Assembly: GCF_001875325.1 (NCBI RefSeq)
Contig: NZ_MDDC01000003.1
Location: 100,763-164,762, forward strand
Length of the DNA stretch: 64,000 nt
Direction of reading: 5' to 3'
From: Neomoorella thermoacetica
GTDB taxonomy: Bacteria > Bacillota > DSM-521 > Neomoorellales > Neomoorellaceae
Below, piece after piece: positions 1 to 8,207 of this stretch. The translations under genes and the position numbers were made by a program. The notes under the pieces are model-generated. The model saw only the letters and a program-made list of their open reading frames with translations. It was not told the origin of the DNA and ran no database searches. How positions within the stretch are numbered: position 1 is the stretch's first letter; every line of letters starts with the position of its first letter.

Positions 1-422
<422 letters not shown>

Positions 423-459
423 TTAATTTACGTTTGTTTTCAATAAAAATCCTTATGGA

Positions 460-488
460 ATTATACCACGAACCGGGCCGTACCAAAA
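460..488 (-). promoter_or_regulatory. Promoter of trpS
   Basis: Minus strand: a TTTTGG -35 (488-483), 17 bp spacer and a perfect TATAAT -10 (465-460), about 55 bp before the trpS start. The short leader leaves no room for a T-box. Confidence 0.6.
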
Positions 489-600
489 GTGCCGGCCGGT
501 TTTTCTACCGCCAGGATATTGTTCCAGGTATCACGTGATGCTGGATCGCGACCGCACCCCCGGCCAGGATGCGGGGTAATTGTGGAGCTTTCCTCTAATA

Positions 601-639
601 ACGAGCCCGTCCAGCAAAATGGCTGCTGGACGGGCTCGT
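601..639. repeat. 16-bp perfect inverted repeat (hairpin)
   Basis: ACGAGCCCGTCCAGCA at 601-616 is exactly mirrored at 624-639, with a 7-nt loop. No U-tract follows on either strand, so it is not a standard intrinsic terminator. It lies between the trpS promoter and a GGDEF gene remnant and may be a leftover of a larger element. The rest of 489-726 shows no convincing gene. Confidence 0.7.
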
Positions 640-726
640 CATCCAGGGCGCCTATTTATCAGCTATGTACATCCTTGATTTTACCCCTTGCTTGGCGTAC
701 TTGATGAAACTGGCTAAATTCCTTAT

Positions 727-864
727 GTATTTGGTATCGGTGCGGTAGAGTATGCAGGGGGCGGGCCTGCCGATATAAATAATTTAATAGCAAAGGCGGC
801 TGACAGGGCTATGTACCTGGCGAAACGTCAGGGTAAGAACATAGTGGTGTGTATGGAGGCGTAA
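727..864 (+). pseudogene. C-terminal remnant of a GGDEF (diguanylate cyclase) domain
   Basis: One frame gives 45 residues ending in a stop at 862-864. It contains AADRAMYLAKRQGKNIVV, the characteristic last helix and strand of GGDEF domains (AD.ALY.AK..GRN), preceded by a GIG segment. There is no start codon, no active-site GGDEF motif and no upstream part in any frame. I read it as the surviving 3' end of a deleted diguanylate cyclase gene, flanked by minus-strand genes. The domain identity is clear from the motif; the deletion scenario is inference. Confidence 0.75.
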
Positions 865-939
865 GACCCGCCTGCCGCTGACGCAGCATCTTATAAGCGG
901 CATCTTACATCTCGTTAAGCCTTTTCGTAACAGTTTTTT

Positions 940-1752
940 TCAGAGGCTGCCCTGATTTCCTGTTAGAAGTACCCGGTCGTCGGCAAAGGCGCTACCGCTG
1001 GCCTTTTCAAACATTTTCAAAAGGTCGGCCACCGTGGTTCTGGCCCGCTCCGGGCCAGAGAGGTCAAGGATAATACGCCCCTCGTGCATCATAATGGTGC
1101 GGTTGCCGGTGCGCAGGGCCTGCTCCAGGTTGTGGGTCACCATCAGGGTGGTGAGCCGGTGGCGGGCGATGATTTTTTCCGTAAGTTCCACCACTGTCCG
1201 GGCGGTGCGCGGGTCCAGGGCCGCTGTATGCTCGTCTAATAAAAGCAGCTTGGGTGTAGCGATAGTAGCCATGAGCACCGTCAGGGCCTGGCGCTGGCCG
1301 CCGGATAACAAACCCACGCGCGTGGTCATTCGTTCTTCCAGGCCCAGCCCCAGGAGGGCCAGCTGTTCTTTGAATAATTGCCGTTCGGACGGGGTGATAC
1401 CGCGGTGTAACCGGCGGGGGCGGCCCCGCCGCAGGGCCAGGGCCAGATTTTCTTCAATGGTCATGGAAGCAGCCGTGCCCTTTAAGGGGTCCTGGAAAAC
1501 CCGGCCAATCCAGGCCGCCCGGATATGCTCGGGCCAGCGGGTAATGTCCTGGCTATCTAACAGGACTTTCCCGGCCTCGATTTCGTAAACCCCGGCAATT
1601 ACGTTTAAAAGGGTTGACTTCCCGGCGCCGTTGCTGCCAATAATGGTAACTACCTCGCCCTCCTTGACATGGAGGGTAATTTCCCTTAAGGCCGCTTTTT
1701 CATTTACGCCGCCGGGATTAAAGGTCTTGGCTACGTTGACCAGTTGCAGCAC
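940..1752 (-). CDS. ABC transporter ATP-binding protein, TrpZ-like
   Basis: ATPase of a three-gene importer. Walker A GSNGAGKST, the LSGGQRQAL signature and Walker B LLLLDEHTAALD are all present, with an H-loop in VTHNLEQAL, so it should be active. The GTG at 1752-1750 is preferred because GAGGAG sits 7-8 nt upstream; the in-frame GTG at 1761 would touch the Shine-Dalgarno sequence. The start overlaps the end of the permease gene, indicating translational coupling. This ATPase class accompanies PF04392-type binding proteins. The proximity to trpS and family resemblance to streptococcal TrpXYZ suggest tryptophan or another aromatic amino acid as substrate, which is inferred. Confidence 0.9.
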   Translation of the reverse strand: MLQLVNVAKTFNPGGVNEKAALREITLHVKEGEVVTIIGSNGAGKSTLLNVIAGVYEIEAGKVLLDSQDITRWPEHIRAAWIGRVFQDPLKGTAASMTIEENLALALRRGRPRRLHRGITPSERQLFKEQLALLGLGLEERMTTRVGLLSGGQRQALTVLMATIATPKLLLLDEHTAALDPRTARTVVELTEKIIARHRLTTLMVTHNLEQALRTGNRTIMMHEGRIILDLSGPERARTTVADLLKMFEKASGSAFADDRVLLTGNQGSL

Positions 1753-2647
1753 CCTGCTCACTCCTCAAACGTAAGGCTCGTAATCCCAGGCGCTGGCGTA
1801 CCAGGGGAAAGGACATGGCGATCACGACAATTAACGAGGTCAGCAACTTGAGGTCCGTGGGGGGCAGGCCCAGCTGCAGTACCAGGCTGATAACGGCCCG
1901 GTAAATTATCGAACCGGTGACGGCTGCCAGCAGGGCCCGGAACAATGTTTGACTTCCCACCAGGGCCTCGCCGATAATAACCGAGGCCAGGCCGGCAATA
2001 ATCATGCCGATACCCATACCGATATCGGCAAACCCCTGGTACTGGGCTACCAACCCGCCGGAAAGGGCCACCAGGGCATTGGCAATGGCCAGGCCCACTA
2101 ACTTCATGGTACTGGTGTTTACCCCCAGGCTGCGGATCATCTGCTCGTTATCCCCCGTAGCTCTGATCCCCATACCCAGTTCTGTTTTCAGAAAAAGGTG
2201 AAGTATGATAAGGACCAGGGCTACCACCAGCAACCCCAGCAGAGCCGGGCCGAAGGGCCCCAGAGCCGGTAACCCTTTGGCCCACGTGAAAATTGTTTCG
2301 ACGCGGAGAAGGGACAAGTTTGCCTGTCCCATAATCCGCAAATTAATAGAATAAAGGGCAATCATGGTCAAGATCCCCGAAAGTAAGGGAGCAACCCTTA
2401 ACCGGGTGTGAAGGAGGCCTGTAATTAAGCCGGCCAAGGCCCCGCAAAGAATAGCTACAACCAGGGACAACCAGGGATTGTAGCCGGATAAAATAAATTT
2501 AGCGGCCACTGCTGCTCCCATTGTAAAGGCGCTGTCAATGGTTAAATCGGGATAATCAAGGACCCTGAAGGTCATATATACCCCCACGACCATAGCCCCC
2601 CATAGCAATCCCTGCTCCAGGGCTCCCAGCCAGACGTTTAAGGACAC
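1718..2647 (-). CDS. ABC transporter permease, TrpY-like
   Basis: Integral membrane permease of about 309 residues with eight or nine hydrophobic segments, of the LivH-like (BPD_transp_2) group. The GTG start at 2647 follows AGGTGA. The conserved stretch with TGDNEQMIRSLGVNTSTMK is the cytoplasmic loop that docks the ATPase. It sits between the binding-protein and ATPase genes and overlaps the latter. Substrate as for the ATPase: probably tryptophan or a related amino acid, inferred from context. Confidence 0.88.
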   Translation of the reverse strand: MSLNVWLGALEQGLLWGAMVVGVYMTFRVLDYPDLTIDSAFTMGAAVAAKFILSGYNPWLSLVVAILCGALAGLITGLLHTRLRVAPLLSGILTMIALYSINLRIMGQANLSLLRVETIFTWAKGLPALGPFGPALLGLLVVALVLIILHLFLKTELGMGIRATGDNEQMIRSLGVNTSTMKLVGLAIANALVALSGGLVAQYQGFADIGMGIGMIIAGLASVIIGEALVGSQTLFRALLAAVTGSIIYRAVISLVLQLGLPPTDLKLLTSLIVVIAMSFPLVRQRLGLRALRLRSEQGAATGQRSQDL

Positions 2648-2831
2648 GAAGTTTCACCTACTTAAAACATGGAAGTGAGAAGTTAGAGGTGGGGAGTGTG
2701 GGACACTTGTAGGAACTGGTTAAAAAAGCCAGTTCCTGATTTAAAGGCCGCGTTTATTGGCGTGCGAGCCCACCTCTTCCTTCCTGGATGTTAACCCCCG
2801 TGGGGCTCTTCCGTTGTTACTACGGAGATGT

Positions 2832-3860
2832 CTATTCTATTACCTTGCTAGCCTTCTTTTTAAGTTCTTCGGGAATAGTTACCCCGAAGGCTTTGGCCGC
2901 TCTGGCGTTTAAGACGATGCTCAAGTCCTTCTGCTTTTCAATAGGCATGTCCTGGGGTTTTTCGCCCTTCAGTACCCGCAGGGCCATCTGGCCGGTCTGC
3001 TGCCCCAGTTTGTAATAGTCGATGCCGATGGTCCCCAGGGCCCCGGCCTCAACGGTGTTGCTTTCCCCGGCAATTACCGGTATTTTGTGTTGCTCGGCCA
3101 CCTGGAGTACCCCCGAGATAGAAGACACTATCGTGTTATCGGTAGGAACATATAAGGCCTCCACCCGTCCCACCAGGGTCTGGGTGGCCTGGACCACCTC
3201 GCTGCTGGCAGTTACCGGGGCTTCCACTACGGTTAAACCCAGCTTAGAGGCTTCCTGCTTAACTACCCTGACCTGCACCTGGGAATTGACTTCACTGGAA
3301 TTATAGATAACACCCAGCATTTTTGCCGCCGGGACCAGTTGCTTCAACATCGCCAGTTGTTCTTTGATGGGATTCATATCGGTTGTACCGGTTACGTTAG
3401 TACCGGGTTTTTCCATACTCTTGACCAGTTTGGCCGCCACAGGGTCGGTCACGGCAGTAATCAGAATAGGTATATCCTGGGTTTCATTGGCCATGGCAAT
3501 GGCTGAAGGGGTGGCAATGGCCAGGATCAAGTCCTTTTTATCCTGGACGAACTTACGGGCGATGTTTTGAAGGGTGGACTGGTCGCCTTGGGCATTTTGA
3601 AAGTCAACCTGGAGATTTTTGCCTTCCTCATAACCATTGGCCGCCAGGGTGGACAGAAAGCCCCGGCGGGCCGCATCCAGGGCCGGGTGCTCAACAATCT
3701 GAATGATGCCCAGCTTAACTACCTTGCCATCGCTGGTTTCACCGGTTTGCCGGGCTGTGGGAGCACTATTTTTGGTCTGACCCTGGCTGCCGCTGGAGCC
3801 GCACCCTACAGGTAACAAAGCCAGCACCAGCACGATTAATGTCCATAGTCCTTTTTTCAC
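2832..3860 (-). CDS. ABC transporter substrate-binding lipoprotein, TrpX-like (PF04392 family)
   Basis: Extracytoplasmic binding protein of 342 residues with a signal peptide ending in a lipobox (LLPVGC, Cys20) and a Ser/Gly/Gln-rich linker. The mature part has the two-lobe periplasmic-binding-protein pattern: KLGIIQIVEHPALDAARRGF at the start of lobe 1, then segments on AITDPVA-like loops and GTIGIDYYKLGQQTGQMA near the end. The GTG start at 3860 follows AAGGAGGG. First gene of the transporter operon; a promoter and a candidate attenuator precede it. About 185 bp with a hairpin (2710-2739) separate it from the permease gene. Aromatic amino acid specificity is inferred. Confidence 0.9.
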   Translation of the reverse strand: MKKGLWTLIVLVLALLPVGCGSSGSQGQTKNSAPTARQTGETSDGKVVKLGIIQIVEHPALDAARRGFLSTLAANGYEEGKNLQVDFQNAQGDQSTLQNIARKFVQDKKDLILAIATPSAIAMANETQDIPILITAVTDPVAAKLVKSMEKPGTNVTGTTDMNPIKEQLAMLKQLVPAAKMLGVIYNSSEVNSQVQVRVVKQEASKLGLTVVEAPVTASSEVVQATQTLVGRVEALYVPTDNTIVSSISGVLQVAEQHKIPVIAGESNTVEAGALGTIGIDYYKLGQQTGQMALRVLKGEKPQDMPIEKQKDLSIVLNARAAKAFGVTIPEELKKKASKVIE

Positions 3861-3926
3861 TTCTTGCGCCCTCCTTAATTGGGATAGTGTCCCGGTTGAC
3901 GAAGCAGAGATTTTCCGGGCAGGCTA

Positions 3927-4054
3927 ATAAATAAAAATACTCCCGGCGGGAGCTCTTTCAGGTGCCCTGCCTGCCTTCCTACCGTTCTTGTTCCGGCGGG
4001 CCAACCGGTTATGTTTGCGTTTTCATCTTAATTTAATCTGGTGGAACATGTCAA
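3927..4054 (-). promoter_or_regulatory. Promoter and candidate attenuator of the TrpXYZ-like operon
   Basis: Minus strand: TTGACA (4054-4049), 18 bp, TAAGAT (4030-4025). About 70 nt downstream the leader has a short GC hairpin, CTCCC-GCC-GGGAG (3952-3940), followed by the U-rich ATTTTTATTTATT. This intrinsic terminator lies inside the leader, about 65 nt before the gene start. A GGCAGGCAGGGC run upstream can pair with GCCTGCCCGG downstream of the terminator, offering an alternative fold. No T-box or evenly spaced GAG/UAG (TRAP) repeats were found. Confidence 0.55.
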
Positions 4055-4179
4055 TAGTTTTTTGTCGTTATTCTGCCTTTTCCGGCAGCTAGTTTAAATT
4101 AACACGGCCAGCACGTAAGAAGATTAAGTTAACCGTTCCTGACAAGGCCGCATAAGCTGTAAGGAAGAAGTTCCGGGGA

Positions 4180-4875
4180 GTGGTTGAAGTGGAAATAACA
4201 GCTCCGGCCTTCTGGCCCCTGCAGCCGGCGGTACCTCCCGGCGGGCACCGGTTACCGCCTTTACCTTATCCTTATAATGCCCTGGAACCGGTCATCAGCG
4301 AAAGGCAGTTGCGTATCCATCATGACCGCCACCACCTGGCTTATGTTGAAGGGCTCAACAAAGCGGAGTTGAAGATGGTTGAAGCACGGCAGAAAGGCGA
4401 CTTTGCCCTGGTGAAGCATTGGGAACGGGAGCTGGCATTTCACGGGTCAGGGCACATCCTGCATAGCATCTACTGGACGGTAATGGCCCCCTGGGCGGGG
4501 AGCGGGCCGGGGAGTTTAGTACGGGAGAAAATAACCAGTTACTTCGGCAGTATTTCCGCCTTCCAGGAACAATTTACGCGAGCGGCCACTGATGTGGAGG
4601 GTTCCGGTTGGGCGCTCCTTGTCTGGCAGCCGGCCTGGGGTCGCCTGGAGATCTTGACGGCGGAAAAGCATCAGGATCTGACCCAGTGGGGAGCCATTCC
4701 CATCCTGGTACTAGATGTCTGGGAGCACGCCTACTACCTGGATTACCAGAACCGGCGTGCCGACTACGTCAAGGCCTGGTGGCAGCTCGTCAACTGGCTG
4801 GAAGTGGAAAGGCGCCTGCAGATGGCCCTCCCGGCCGGGGTGCCTTTAACCCTGGGCGGTTACCTGAATCCGTAG
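4180..4875 (+). CDS. sodA: Superoxide dismutase, Fe/Mn family
   Basis: Dismutates superoxide in the cytoplasm. The 231 residues follow the Fe/Mn SOD plan: an N-terminal hairpin with IHHDRHHLAYVEGLNK (first His ligand), a second His in the HGSGHILHSIYW region, and the C-terminal ligand motif LDVWEHAYYLDYQN that carries Asp and His. The N-terminus is about 25 residues longer than in compact SODs and proline-rich, without a convincing signal peptide. The start is a GTG at 4180 just after CGGGGA; another GTG follows at 4189. Single gene between two minus-strand blocks; a typical oxygen-defence gene of an anaerobe. Confidence 0.92.
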   Translation: MVEVEITAPAFWPLQPAVPPGGHRLPPLPYPYNALEPVISERQLRIHHDRHHLAYVEGLNKAELKMVEARQKGDFALVKHWERELAFHGSGHILHSIYWTVMAPWAGSGPGSLVREKITSYFGSISAFQEQFTRAATDVEGSGWALLVWQPAWGRLEILTAEKHQDLTQWGAIPILVLDVWEHAYYLDYQNRRADYVKAWWQLVNWLEVERRLQMALPAGVPLTLGGYLNP

Positions 4876-4984
4876 CGTTTCCCCCCTGAATAGGGAACGC
4901 TAGCCTCACCAGCCGGAGACATCGGAAAAAGGCCGCCTTTAAGGGCTGGCAGGTCGACGTAAAATATACCGGCAGTTTTGCTAT

Positions 4985-6571
4985 TTACATGCTGGCGAAA
5001 ATCCTATAGTTTATATCCGGGAAGATATTATTGGCCTCCTCCAGGTCCTGGACCTTTGCAGGGTCCAGGTCGTTTTTATTAATCCCACGAGTGAGCTCCC
5101 AGAAATTGAGCAGGTGTTTTTTTGTCCGGCTCACGGCGTACTCGACCATGGTGCCGGTTTTCATTATGAAGGCCCAGTCGCTGCTCTGGGCCACCAGGAG
5201 TTCCCGGGCGGCCTGGTTCAATGCCCGCAGCAGGATGCCCCCGGCGGTAGGGTGCTGGTTGGCCAGGCGGATCATTTCGGCGGAGGCATGGTGCAGGTGG
5301 CGGTAGATCCAATCGTTGGAATCTTCCAGCCAGACCTCGTTGTAACCGTTGTTACCCCAGCTGGACATGCAGGGCGTGGCCGGCTGGTTGACGGGAAAAC
5401 GCTCCAGGTACTCGCTGGGGGTGATAAAATTAAAGGGCTGGTGGGCGAGACCCGCCACCTGGCGGAAAAGGGATTCCAGCCACTGGGGTCCCTCGAACCA
5501 CCAGTGACCGAAGAGCTCGGCGTCATAAGGGCAGATGATTAAAGGCGGCCGGTCCATATAAGTGGCCAGGTAATTGATCTGCTGCTCCCGGTTGAACAAA
5601 AAGTTGCCGGCATGGGTATGGGCTTTGAAACTGGCCCATTCCGGGACATAGGGTTCTTTATAGCCGGACCTGCCGGTGATGCGATAATATTTCAGGCCCG
5701 TATCCAGGCGCAGGCCGGTGGGATGGATGTATGGTTTGATGTACTCGAAATCCAGGTCATAACCAATGTCCCGGTAAAATTCCCGGTAGTCGAAATCCCC
5801 CGGGTAACCTTCCTGGGCACTCCAGACCTGTTCCGAAGACTCCAGGTCACGGCCGAAGGCCGCCACCCCGGCAGGGGTGTAAACGGGGGCGAAGATGCTG
5901 TAGCGCGGCCGCGGTGTGGCGTAAAGGAGACCGTGGGCGTCGACAAAGAAGTATTTAAGGCCATAATCACGCAGGATGGCGTCGTCGCCTGGGTTATAGG
6001 CGCACTCCGGCAGCCACAAACCCGCCGGCGGCCGCCCGAAGAGGCGGCGGTGGTTGTTGACCGCCACTTCCACCTGGGCCCGGACTACCTCCCGCTGCAG
6101 GCCGATGAGGGGCAGGTAGCCGTGGGTGGCGGCACAGGTGATTAGCTCTACCTTACCGCTGTCCTGGAGCTCCCGGAAGGCGTTGATCAAATTGCCGCCG
6201 TAAGCCTGGTAGGTACGGGCGGTATTTTCAAACAGGTCCTGGTACATGCGGGCCACCAGGTGAAAGCGGGGATCATTCCGCGTGCGCCAGACCTCCCGGG
6301 CCGCCAGTTCCCGCAGGCGTTCCAGGTAGCGGCGGTAGTGTTCCTGAACCAGGGGATCGGCCATCATGGTCACCAGGGGCGGGCTCAGGGAGATGGTGAT
6401 TCTGTAAGGCACCCGGTCTCGGTTCAGGCGCTGGCAGATATTTATTAAGGGTATATAGGTTTCGGTGACGGCTTCGTGGTACCATTTCTCCGCCAGGGAA
6501 AAATCGTCTTCCGTATCGCGGACATAGGGTAAGTGGGCATGGAGTACCAGGGCGACATAGCCATGGGGCAT
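4985..6571 (-). CDS. GH57 1,4-alpha-glucan branching enzyme with DUF1957 C-terminus
   Basis: Makes alpha-1,6 branches in glycogen-like glucan. The 528 residues start with VALVLHAHLPYVR (GH57 motif 1). Glu189 in WLPECAY matches the family nucleophile and Asp350 in PYDAELFGHWWFEG the acid/base. The C-terminal third has the helical DUF1957 signature (RALNQAARELLVAQSSDWAF). ATG at 6571 follows AAGGAAG. It lies 61 bp downstream of a DUF4912 gene on the same strand. A second GH57 gene, fused to a glycosyltransferase, is at 48263-51055 and is also preceded by a DUF4912 gene. Confidence 0.92.
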   Translation of the reverse strand: MPHGYVALVLHAHLPYVRDTEDDFSLAEKWYHEAVTETYIPLINICQRLNRDRVPYRITISLSPPLVTMMADPLVQEHYRRYLERLRELAAREVWRTRNDPRFHLVARMYQDLFENTARTYQAYGGNLINAFRELQDSGKVELITCAATHGYLPLIGLQREVVRAQVEVAVNNHRRLFGRPPAGLWLPECAYNPGDDAILRDYGLKYFFVDAHGLLYATPRPRYSIFAPVYTPAGVAAFGRDLESSEQVWSAQEGYPGDFDYREFYRDIGYDLDFEYIKPYIHPTGLRLDTGLKYYRITGRSGYKEPYVPEWASFKAHTHAGNFLFNREQQINYLATYMDRPPLIICPYDAELFGHWWFEGPQWLESLFRQVAGLAHQPFNFITPSEYLERFPVNQPATPCMSSWGNNGYNEVWLEDSNDWIYRHLHHASAEMIRLANQHPTAGGILLRALNQAARELLVAQSSDWAFIMKTGTMVEYAVSRTKKHLLNFWELTRGINKNDLDPAKVQDLEEANNIFPDINYRIFASM

Positions 6572-6632
6572 GTGCTTCTTCCTTTCGTGCTTCTATGTAG
6601 ATTAGGACGGGCCAACCTGAACAGGTCCGTCC

Positions 6633-7298
6633 TTATTTCTGGATTTTAACCAGCTGTAGAGAACTTGGGCACGCGCTTTTTTCATAACGCTCCACTGCCG
6701 TCCAGCAGGCTTCGACGGGGGGCCACAGGGGATCGATGACACTGCTCGGTTTATCGGCCGGGGTGGTGACGATATTGGACCGGACCAGGGTAACAAAGCC
6801 ATAGTTGGGAATCAGGCGTCCCAGGTCGACACAAAAGGTGCTGCAAGGTTTACCTGTATGGATATACCAGTTATCAGCCAGATCGGTGATGGCAATCTCA
6901 AAAAAAGGTGCCCGGAGAAAATCATAGGGGTGATCAGTCAGGTCATAGACCCTGAGCAAAGGGCGGGAATTTTCCCAGGCGGCCGGGCCGAACTGGCGGC
7001 GCAGTTCTTCCTTTTTAGCGTCGCTTAATTCCCAGTAGGCATAGAGCCAGTAAGGATCTTTGACCATCAGGACTATCTCGTCTTTACCATATTTAGCTGG
7101 TAAATCCCGTGCCGGCGGTGCCTCTATCAGTACTGGTTTGGCTGCCGGGCTGTTATCCTTGCGGCGCCAGTACCAGAGAAATACCCCGGCCAGTAAAGCC
7201 AGGATGAGCACGGAAACTATAGTGACCATGCCATAAACCCCGCTCTCTGGTGGAATAATGCTAAAGGATTGTTTAAATTCATCGCTTAGTATATCCAC
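6633..7298 (-). CDS. DUF4912 protein with N-terminal membrane anchor
   Basis: Function unknown. The 221 residues have one N-terminal transmembrane helix (about 22-44, MVTIVSVLILALLAGVFLWY) followed by RRK, so the remainder is predicted to be cytoplasmic. After a proline-rich linker comes a DUF4912 domain with the hallmark VKDPYWLYAYWELS and a RVYDLTD strand. The GTG start is at 7298. It is directly upstream of the GH57 branching enzyme and probably co-transcribed. The same order occurs at 47724-51055 with a soluble DUF4912, suggesting a role with alpha-glucan enzymes, perhaps glucan binding or membrane localisation (inference). Confidence 0.82.
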   Translation of the reverse strand: MDILSDEFKQSFSIIPPESGVYGMVTIVSVLILALLAGVFLWYWRRKDNSPAAKPVLIEAPPARDLPAKYGKDEIVLMVKDPYWLYAYWELSDAKKEELRRQFGPAAWENSRPLLRVYDLTDHPYDFLRAPFFEIAITDLADNWYIHTGKPCSTFCVDLGRLIPNYGFVTLVRSNIVTTPADKPSSVIDPLWPPVEACWTAVERYEKSACPSSLQLVKIQK

Positions 7299-7355
7299 TT
7301 GCCTTCACTTTATTGCCGTTAAGATGAGGAAAGTAGGAGACCGGATACTATTTCA

Positions 7356-7409
7356 ATTGGCAAATTCAGTAAAAAATGGCTTCACCATGATACTATGATA
7401 TTTGCCAAT
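7356..7409. promoter_or_regulatory. Inverted repeat between divergent genes
   Basis: ATTGGCAAAT (7356-7365) and its exact complement ATTTGCCAAT (7400-7409) are 34 bp apart in the AT-rich gap between the DUF4912/GH57 operon and the CPBP protease gene. Could be a paired operator site; no regulator is known. Confidence 0.35.
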
Positions 7410-7500
7410 GATCTTTTAAAACAGGCTTCTTTGATGTATATTTAGAGCAAATACCCGAGTTGGGCGACCGGGGCGGTATTTTGGAAAAAATCGGGATGGA

Positions 7501-8205
7501 GTGAAATATTTGGAAAAAGCAAGCAAATTGCCATGGGGATTGAGGGAGAGCCTCCTGGTCCTCCTGGGACTGCTGGTAGCCGGTTACGGCACCGGCCTGG
7601 CATTTCGTGTTTTTGGTTGGCAGATTTCCCTGGTTTACCGTTACTTGCTGGTGGGCCTGGCCCAGGCTATCGCCGTACTGGGTGGCCTCCATTATTTCGT
7701 CCGCTGGAAAAACGGCCTGGGCTTCAGCGCCCTGGGTCTCAAGGCCGAAGGTGCGGGCCGGGCCCTTGTTGCTGGCCTGGCCGGCGGTCTTGCTTTATTC
7801 TTTCTGGTAATAATTACCGGAGCCCTGCTCCAGACTATGTTCCCCAACCCATCACCCCAGCCCTTTGCCGACCTGGTGGCTAAAGCCAGGGGGCCGGCCG
7901 ACCTTGTTATTCCCTTATTCCTGGGAACGGTCCTGGCCCCCCTGACAGAGGAACTATATTTCCGGGGATTTCTCTTCCCGGCCCTGAAGGACCGTTACGG
8001 TTTGCAGGCCGGGCTGGTGGGTAGCGGGGTCATTTTTGCCCTCCTGCACCTGGATCTCTGGCGCTTCCTGCCCCTGGCCCTGGGCGGCATTGGCCTGGCC
8101 TACCTCTATGAGCGTACCGGCAATATCCTGACTTCTATTATTGCCCATGCCACCTGGAATACGGTTATGATCCTTCTCCTTTACTTTGCTCTACGGTGGG
8201 TTTAA
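7501..8205 (+). CDS. CPBP family intramembrane metalloprotease
   Basis: Membrane protein of 234 residues with about six to seven hydrophobic segments. It has the three family motifs: EELYFRGFLFPAL (EExxxR), FALLHLDLW (FxxxH) and HATWN near the C-terminus (HxxxN/B). These glutamate and histidine residues bind the catalytic zinc in CAAX-protease/Rce1-like proteins. The GTG start follows GGATGGAG. The gene ends inside the start region of the next gene, so the two are probably coupled. Natural substrate unknown; in bacteria the family is linked to membrane-protein processing and bacteriocin self-immunity. Confidence 0.88.
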   Translation: MKYLEKASKLPWGLRESLLVLLGLLVAGYGTGLAFRVFGWQISLVYRYLLVGLAQAIAVLGGLHYFVRWKNGLGFSALGLKAEGAGRALVAGLAGGLALFFLVIITGALLQTMFPNPSPQPFADLVAKARGPADLVIPLFLGTVLAPLTEELYFRGFLFPALKDRYGLQAGLVGSGVIFALLHLDLWRFLPLALGGIGLAYLYERTGNILTSIIAHATWNTVMILLLYFALRWV

Positions 8206-8207
8206 CT

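Noticed and set aside
489..704. 71-codon open frame near the left end
   Set aside because: Spans the palindrome and has no Shine-Dalgarno or recognisable sequence.
3865..4024. TRAP-binding triplets in the leader of the TrpXYZ-like operon
   Set aside because: Only about five NAG triplets occur and they are spaced by one base (TAG-G-AAG-G-CAG), not the 2-3 nt needed for TRAP.
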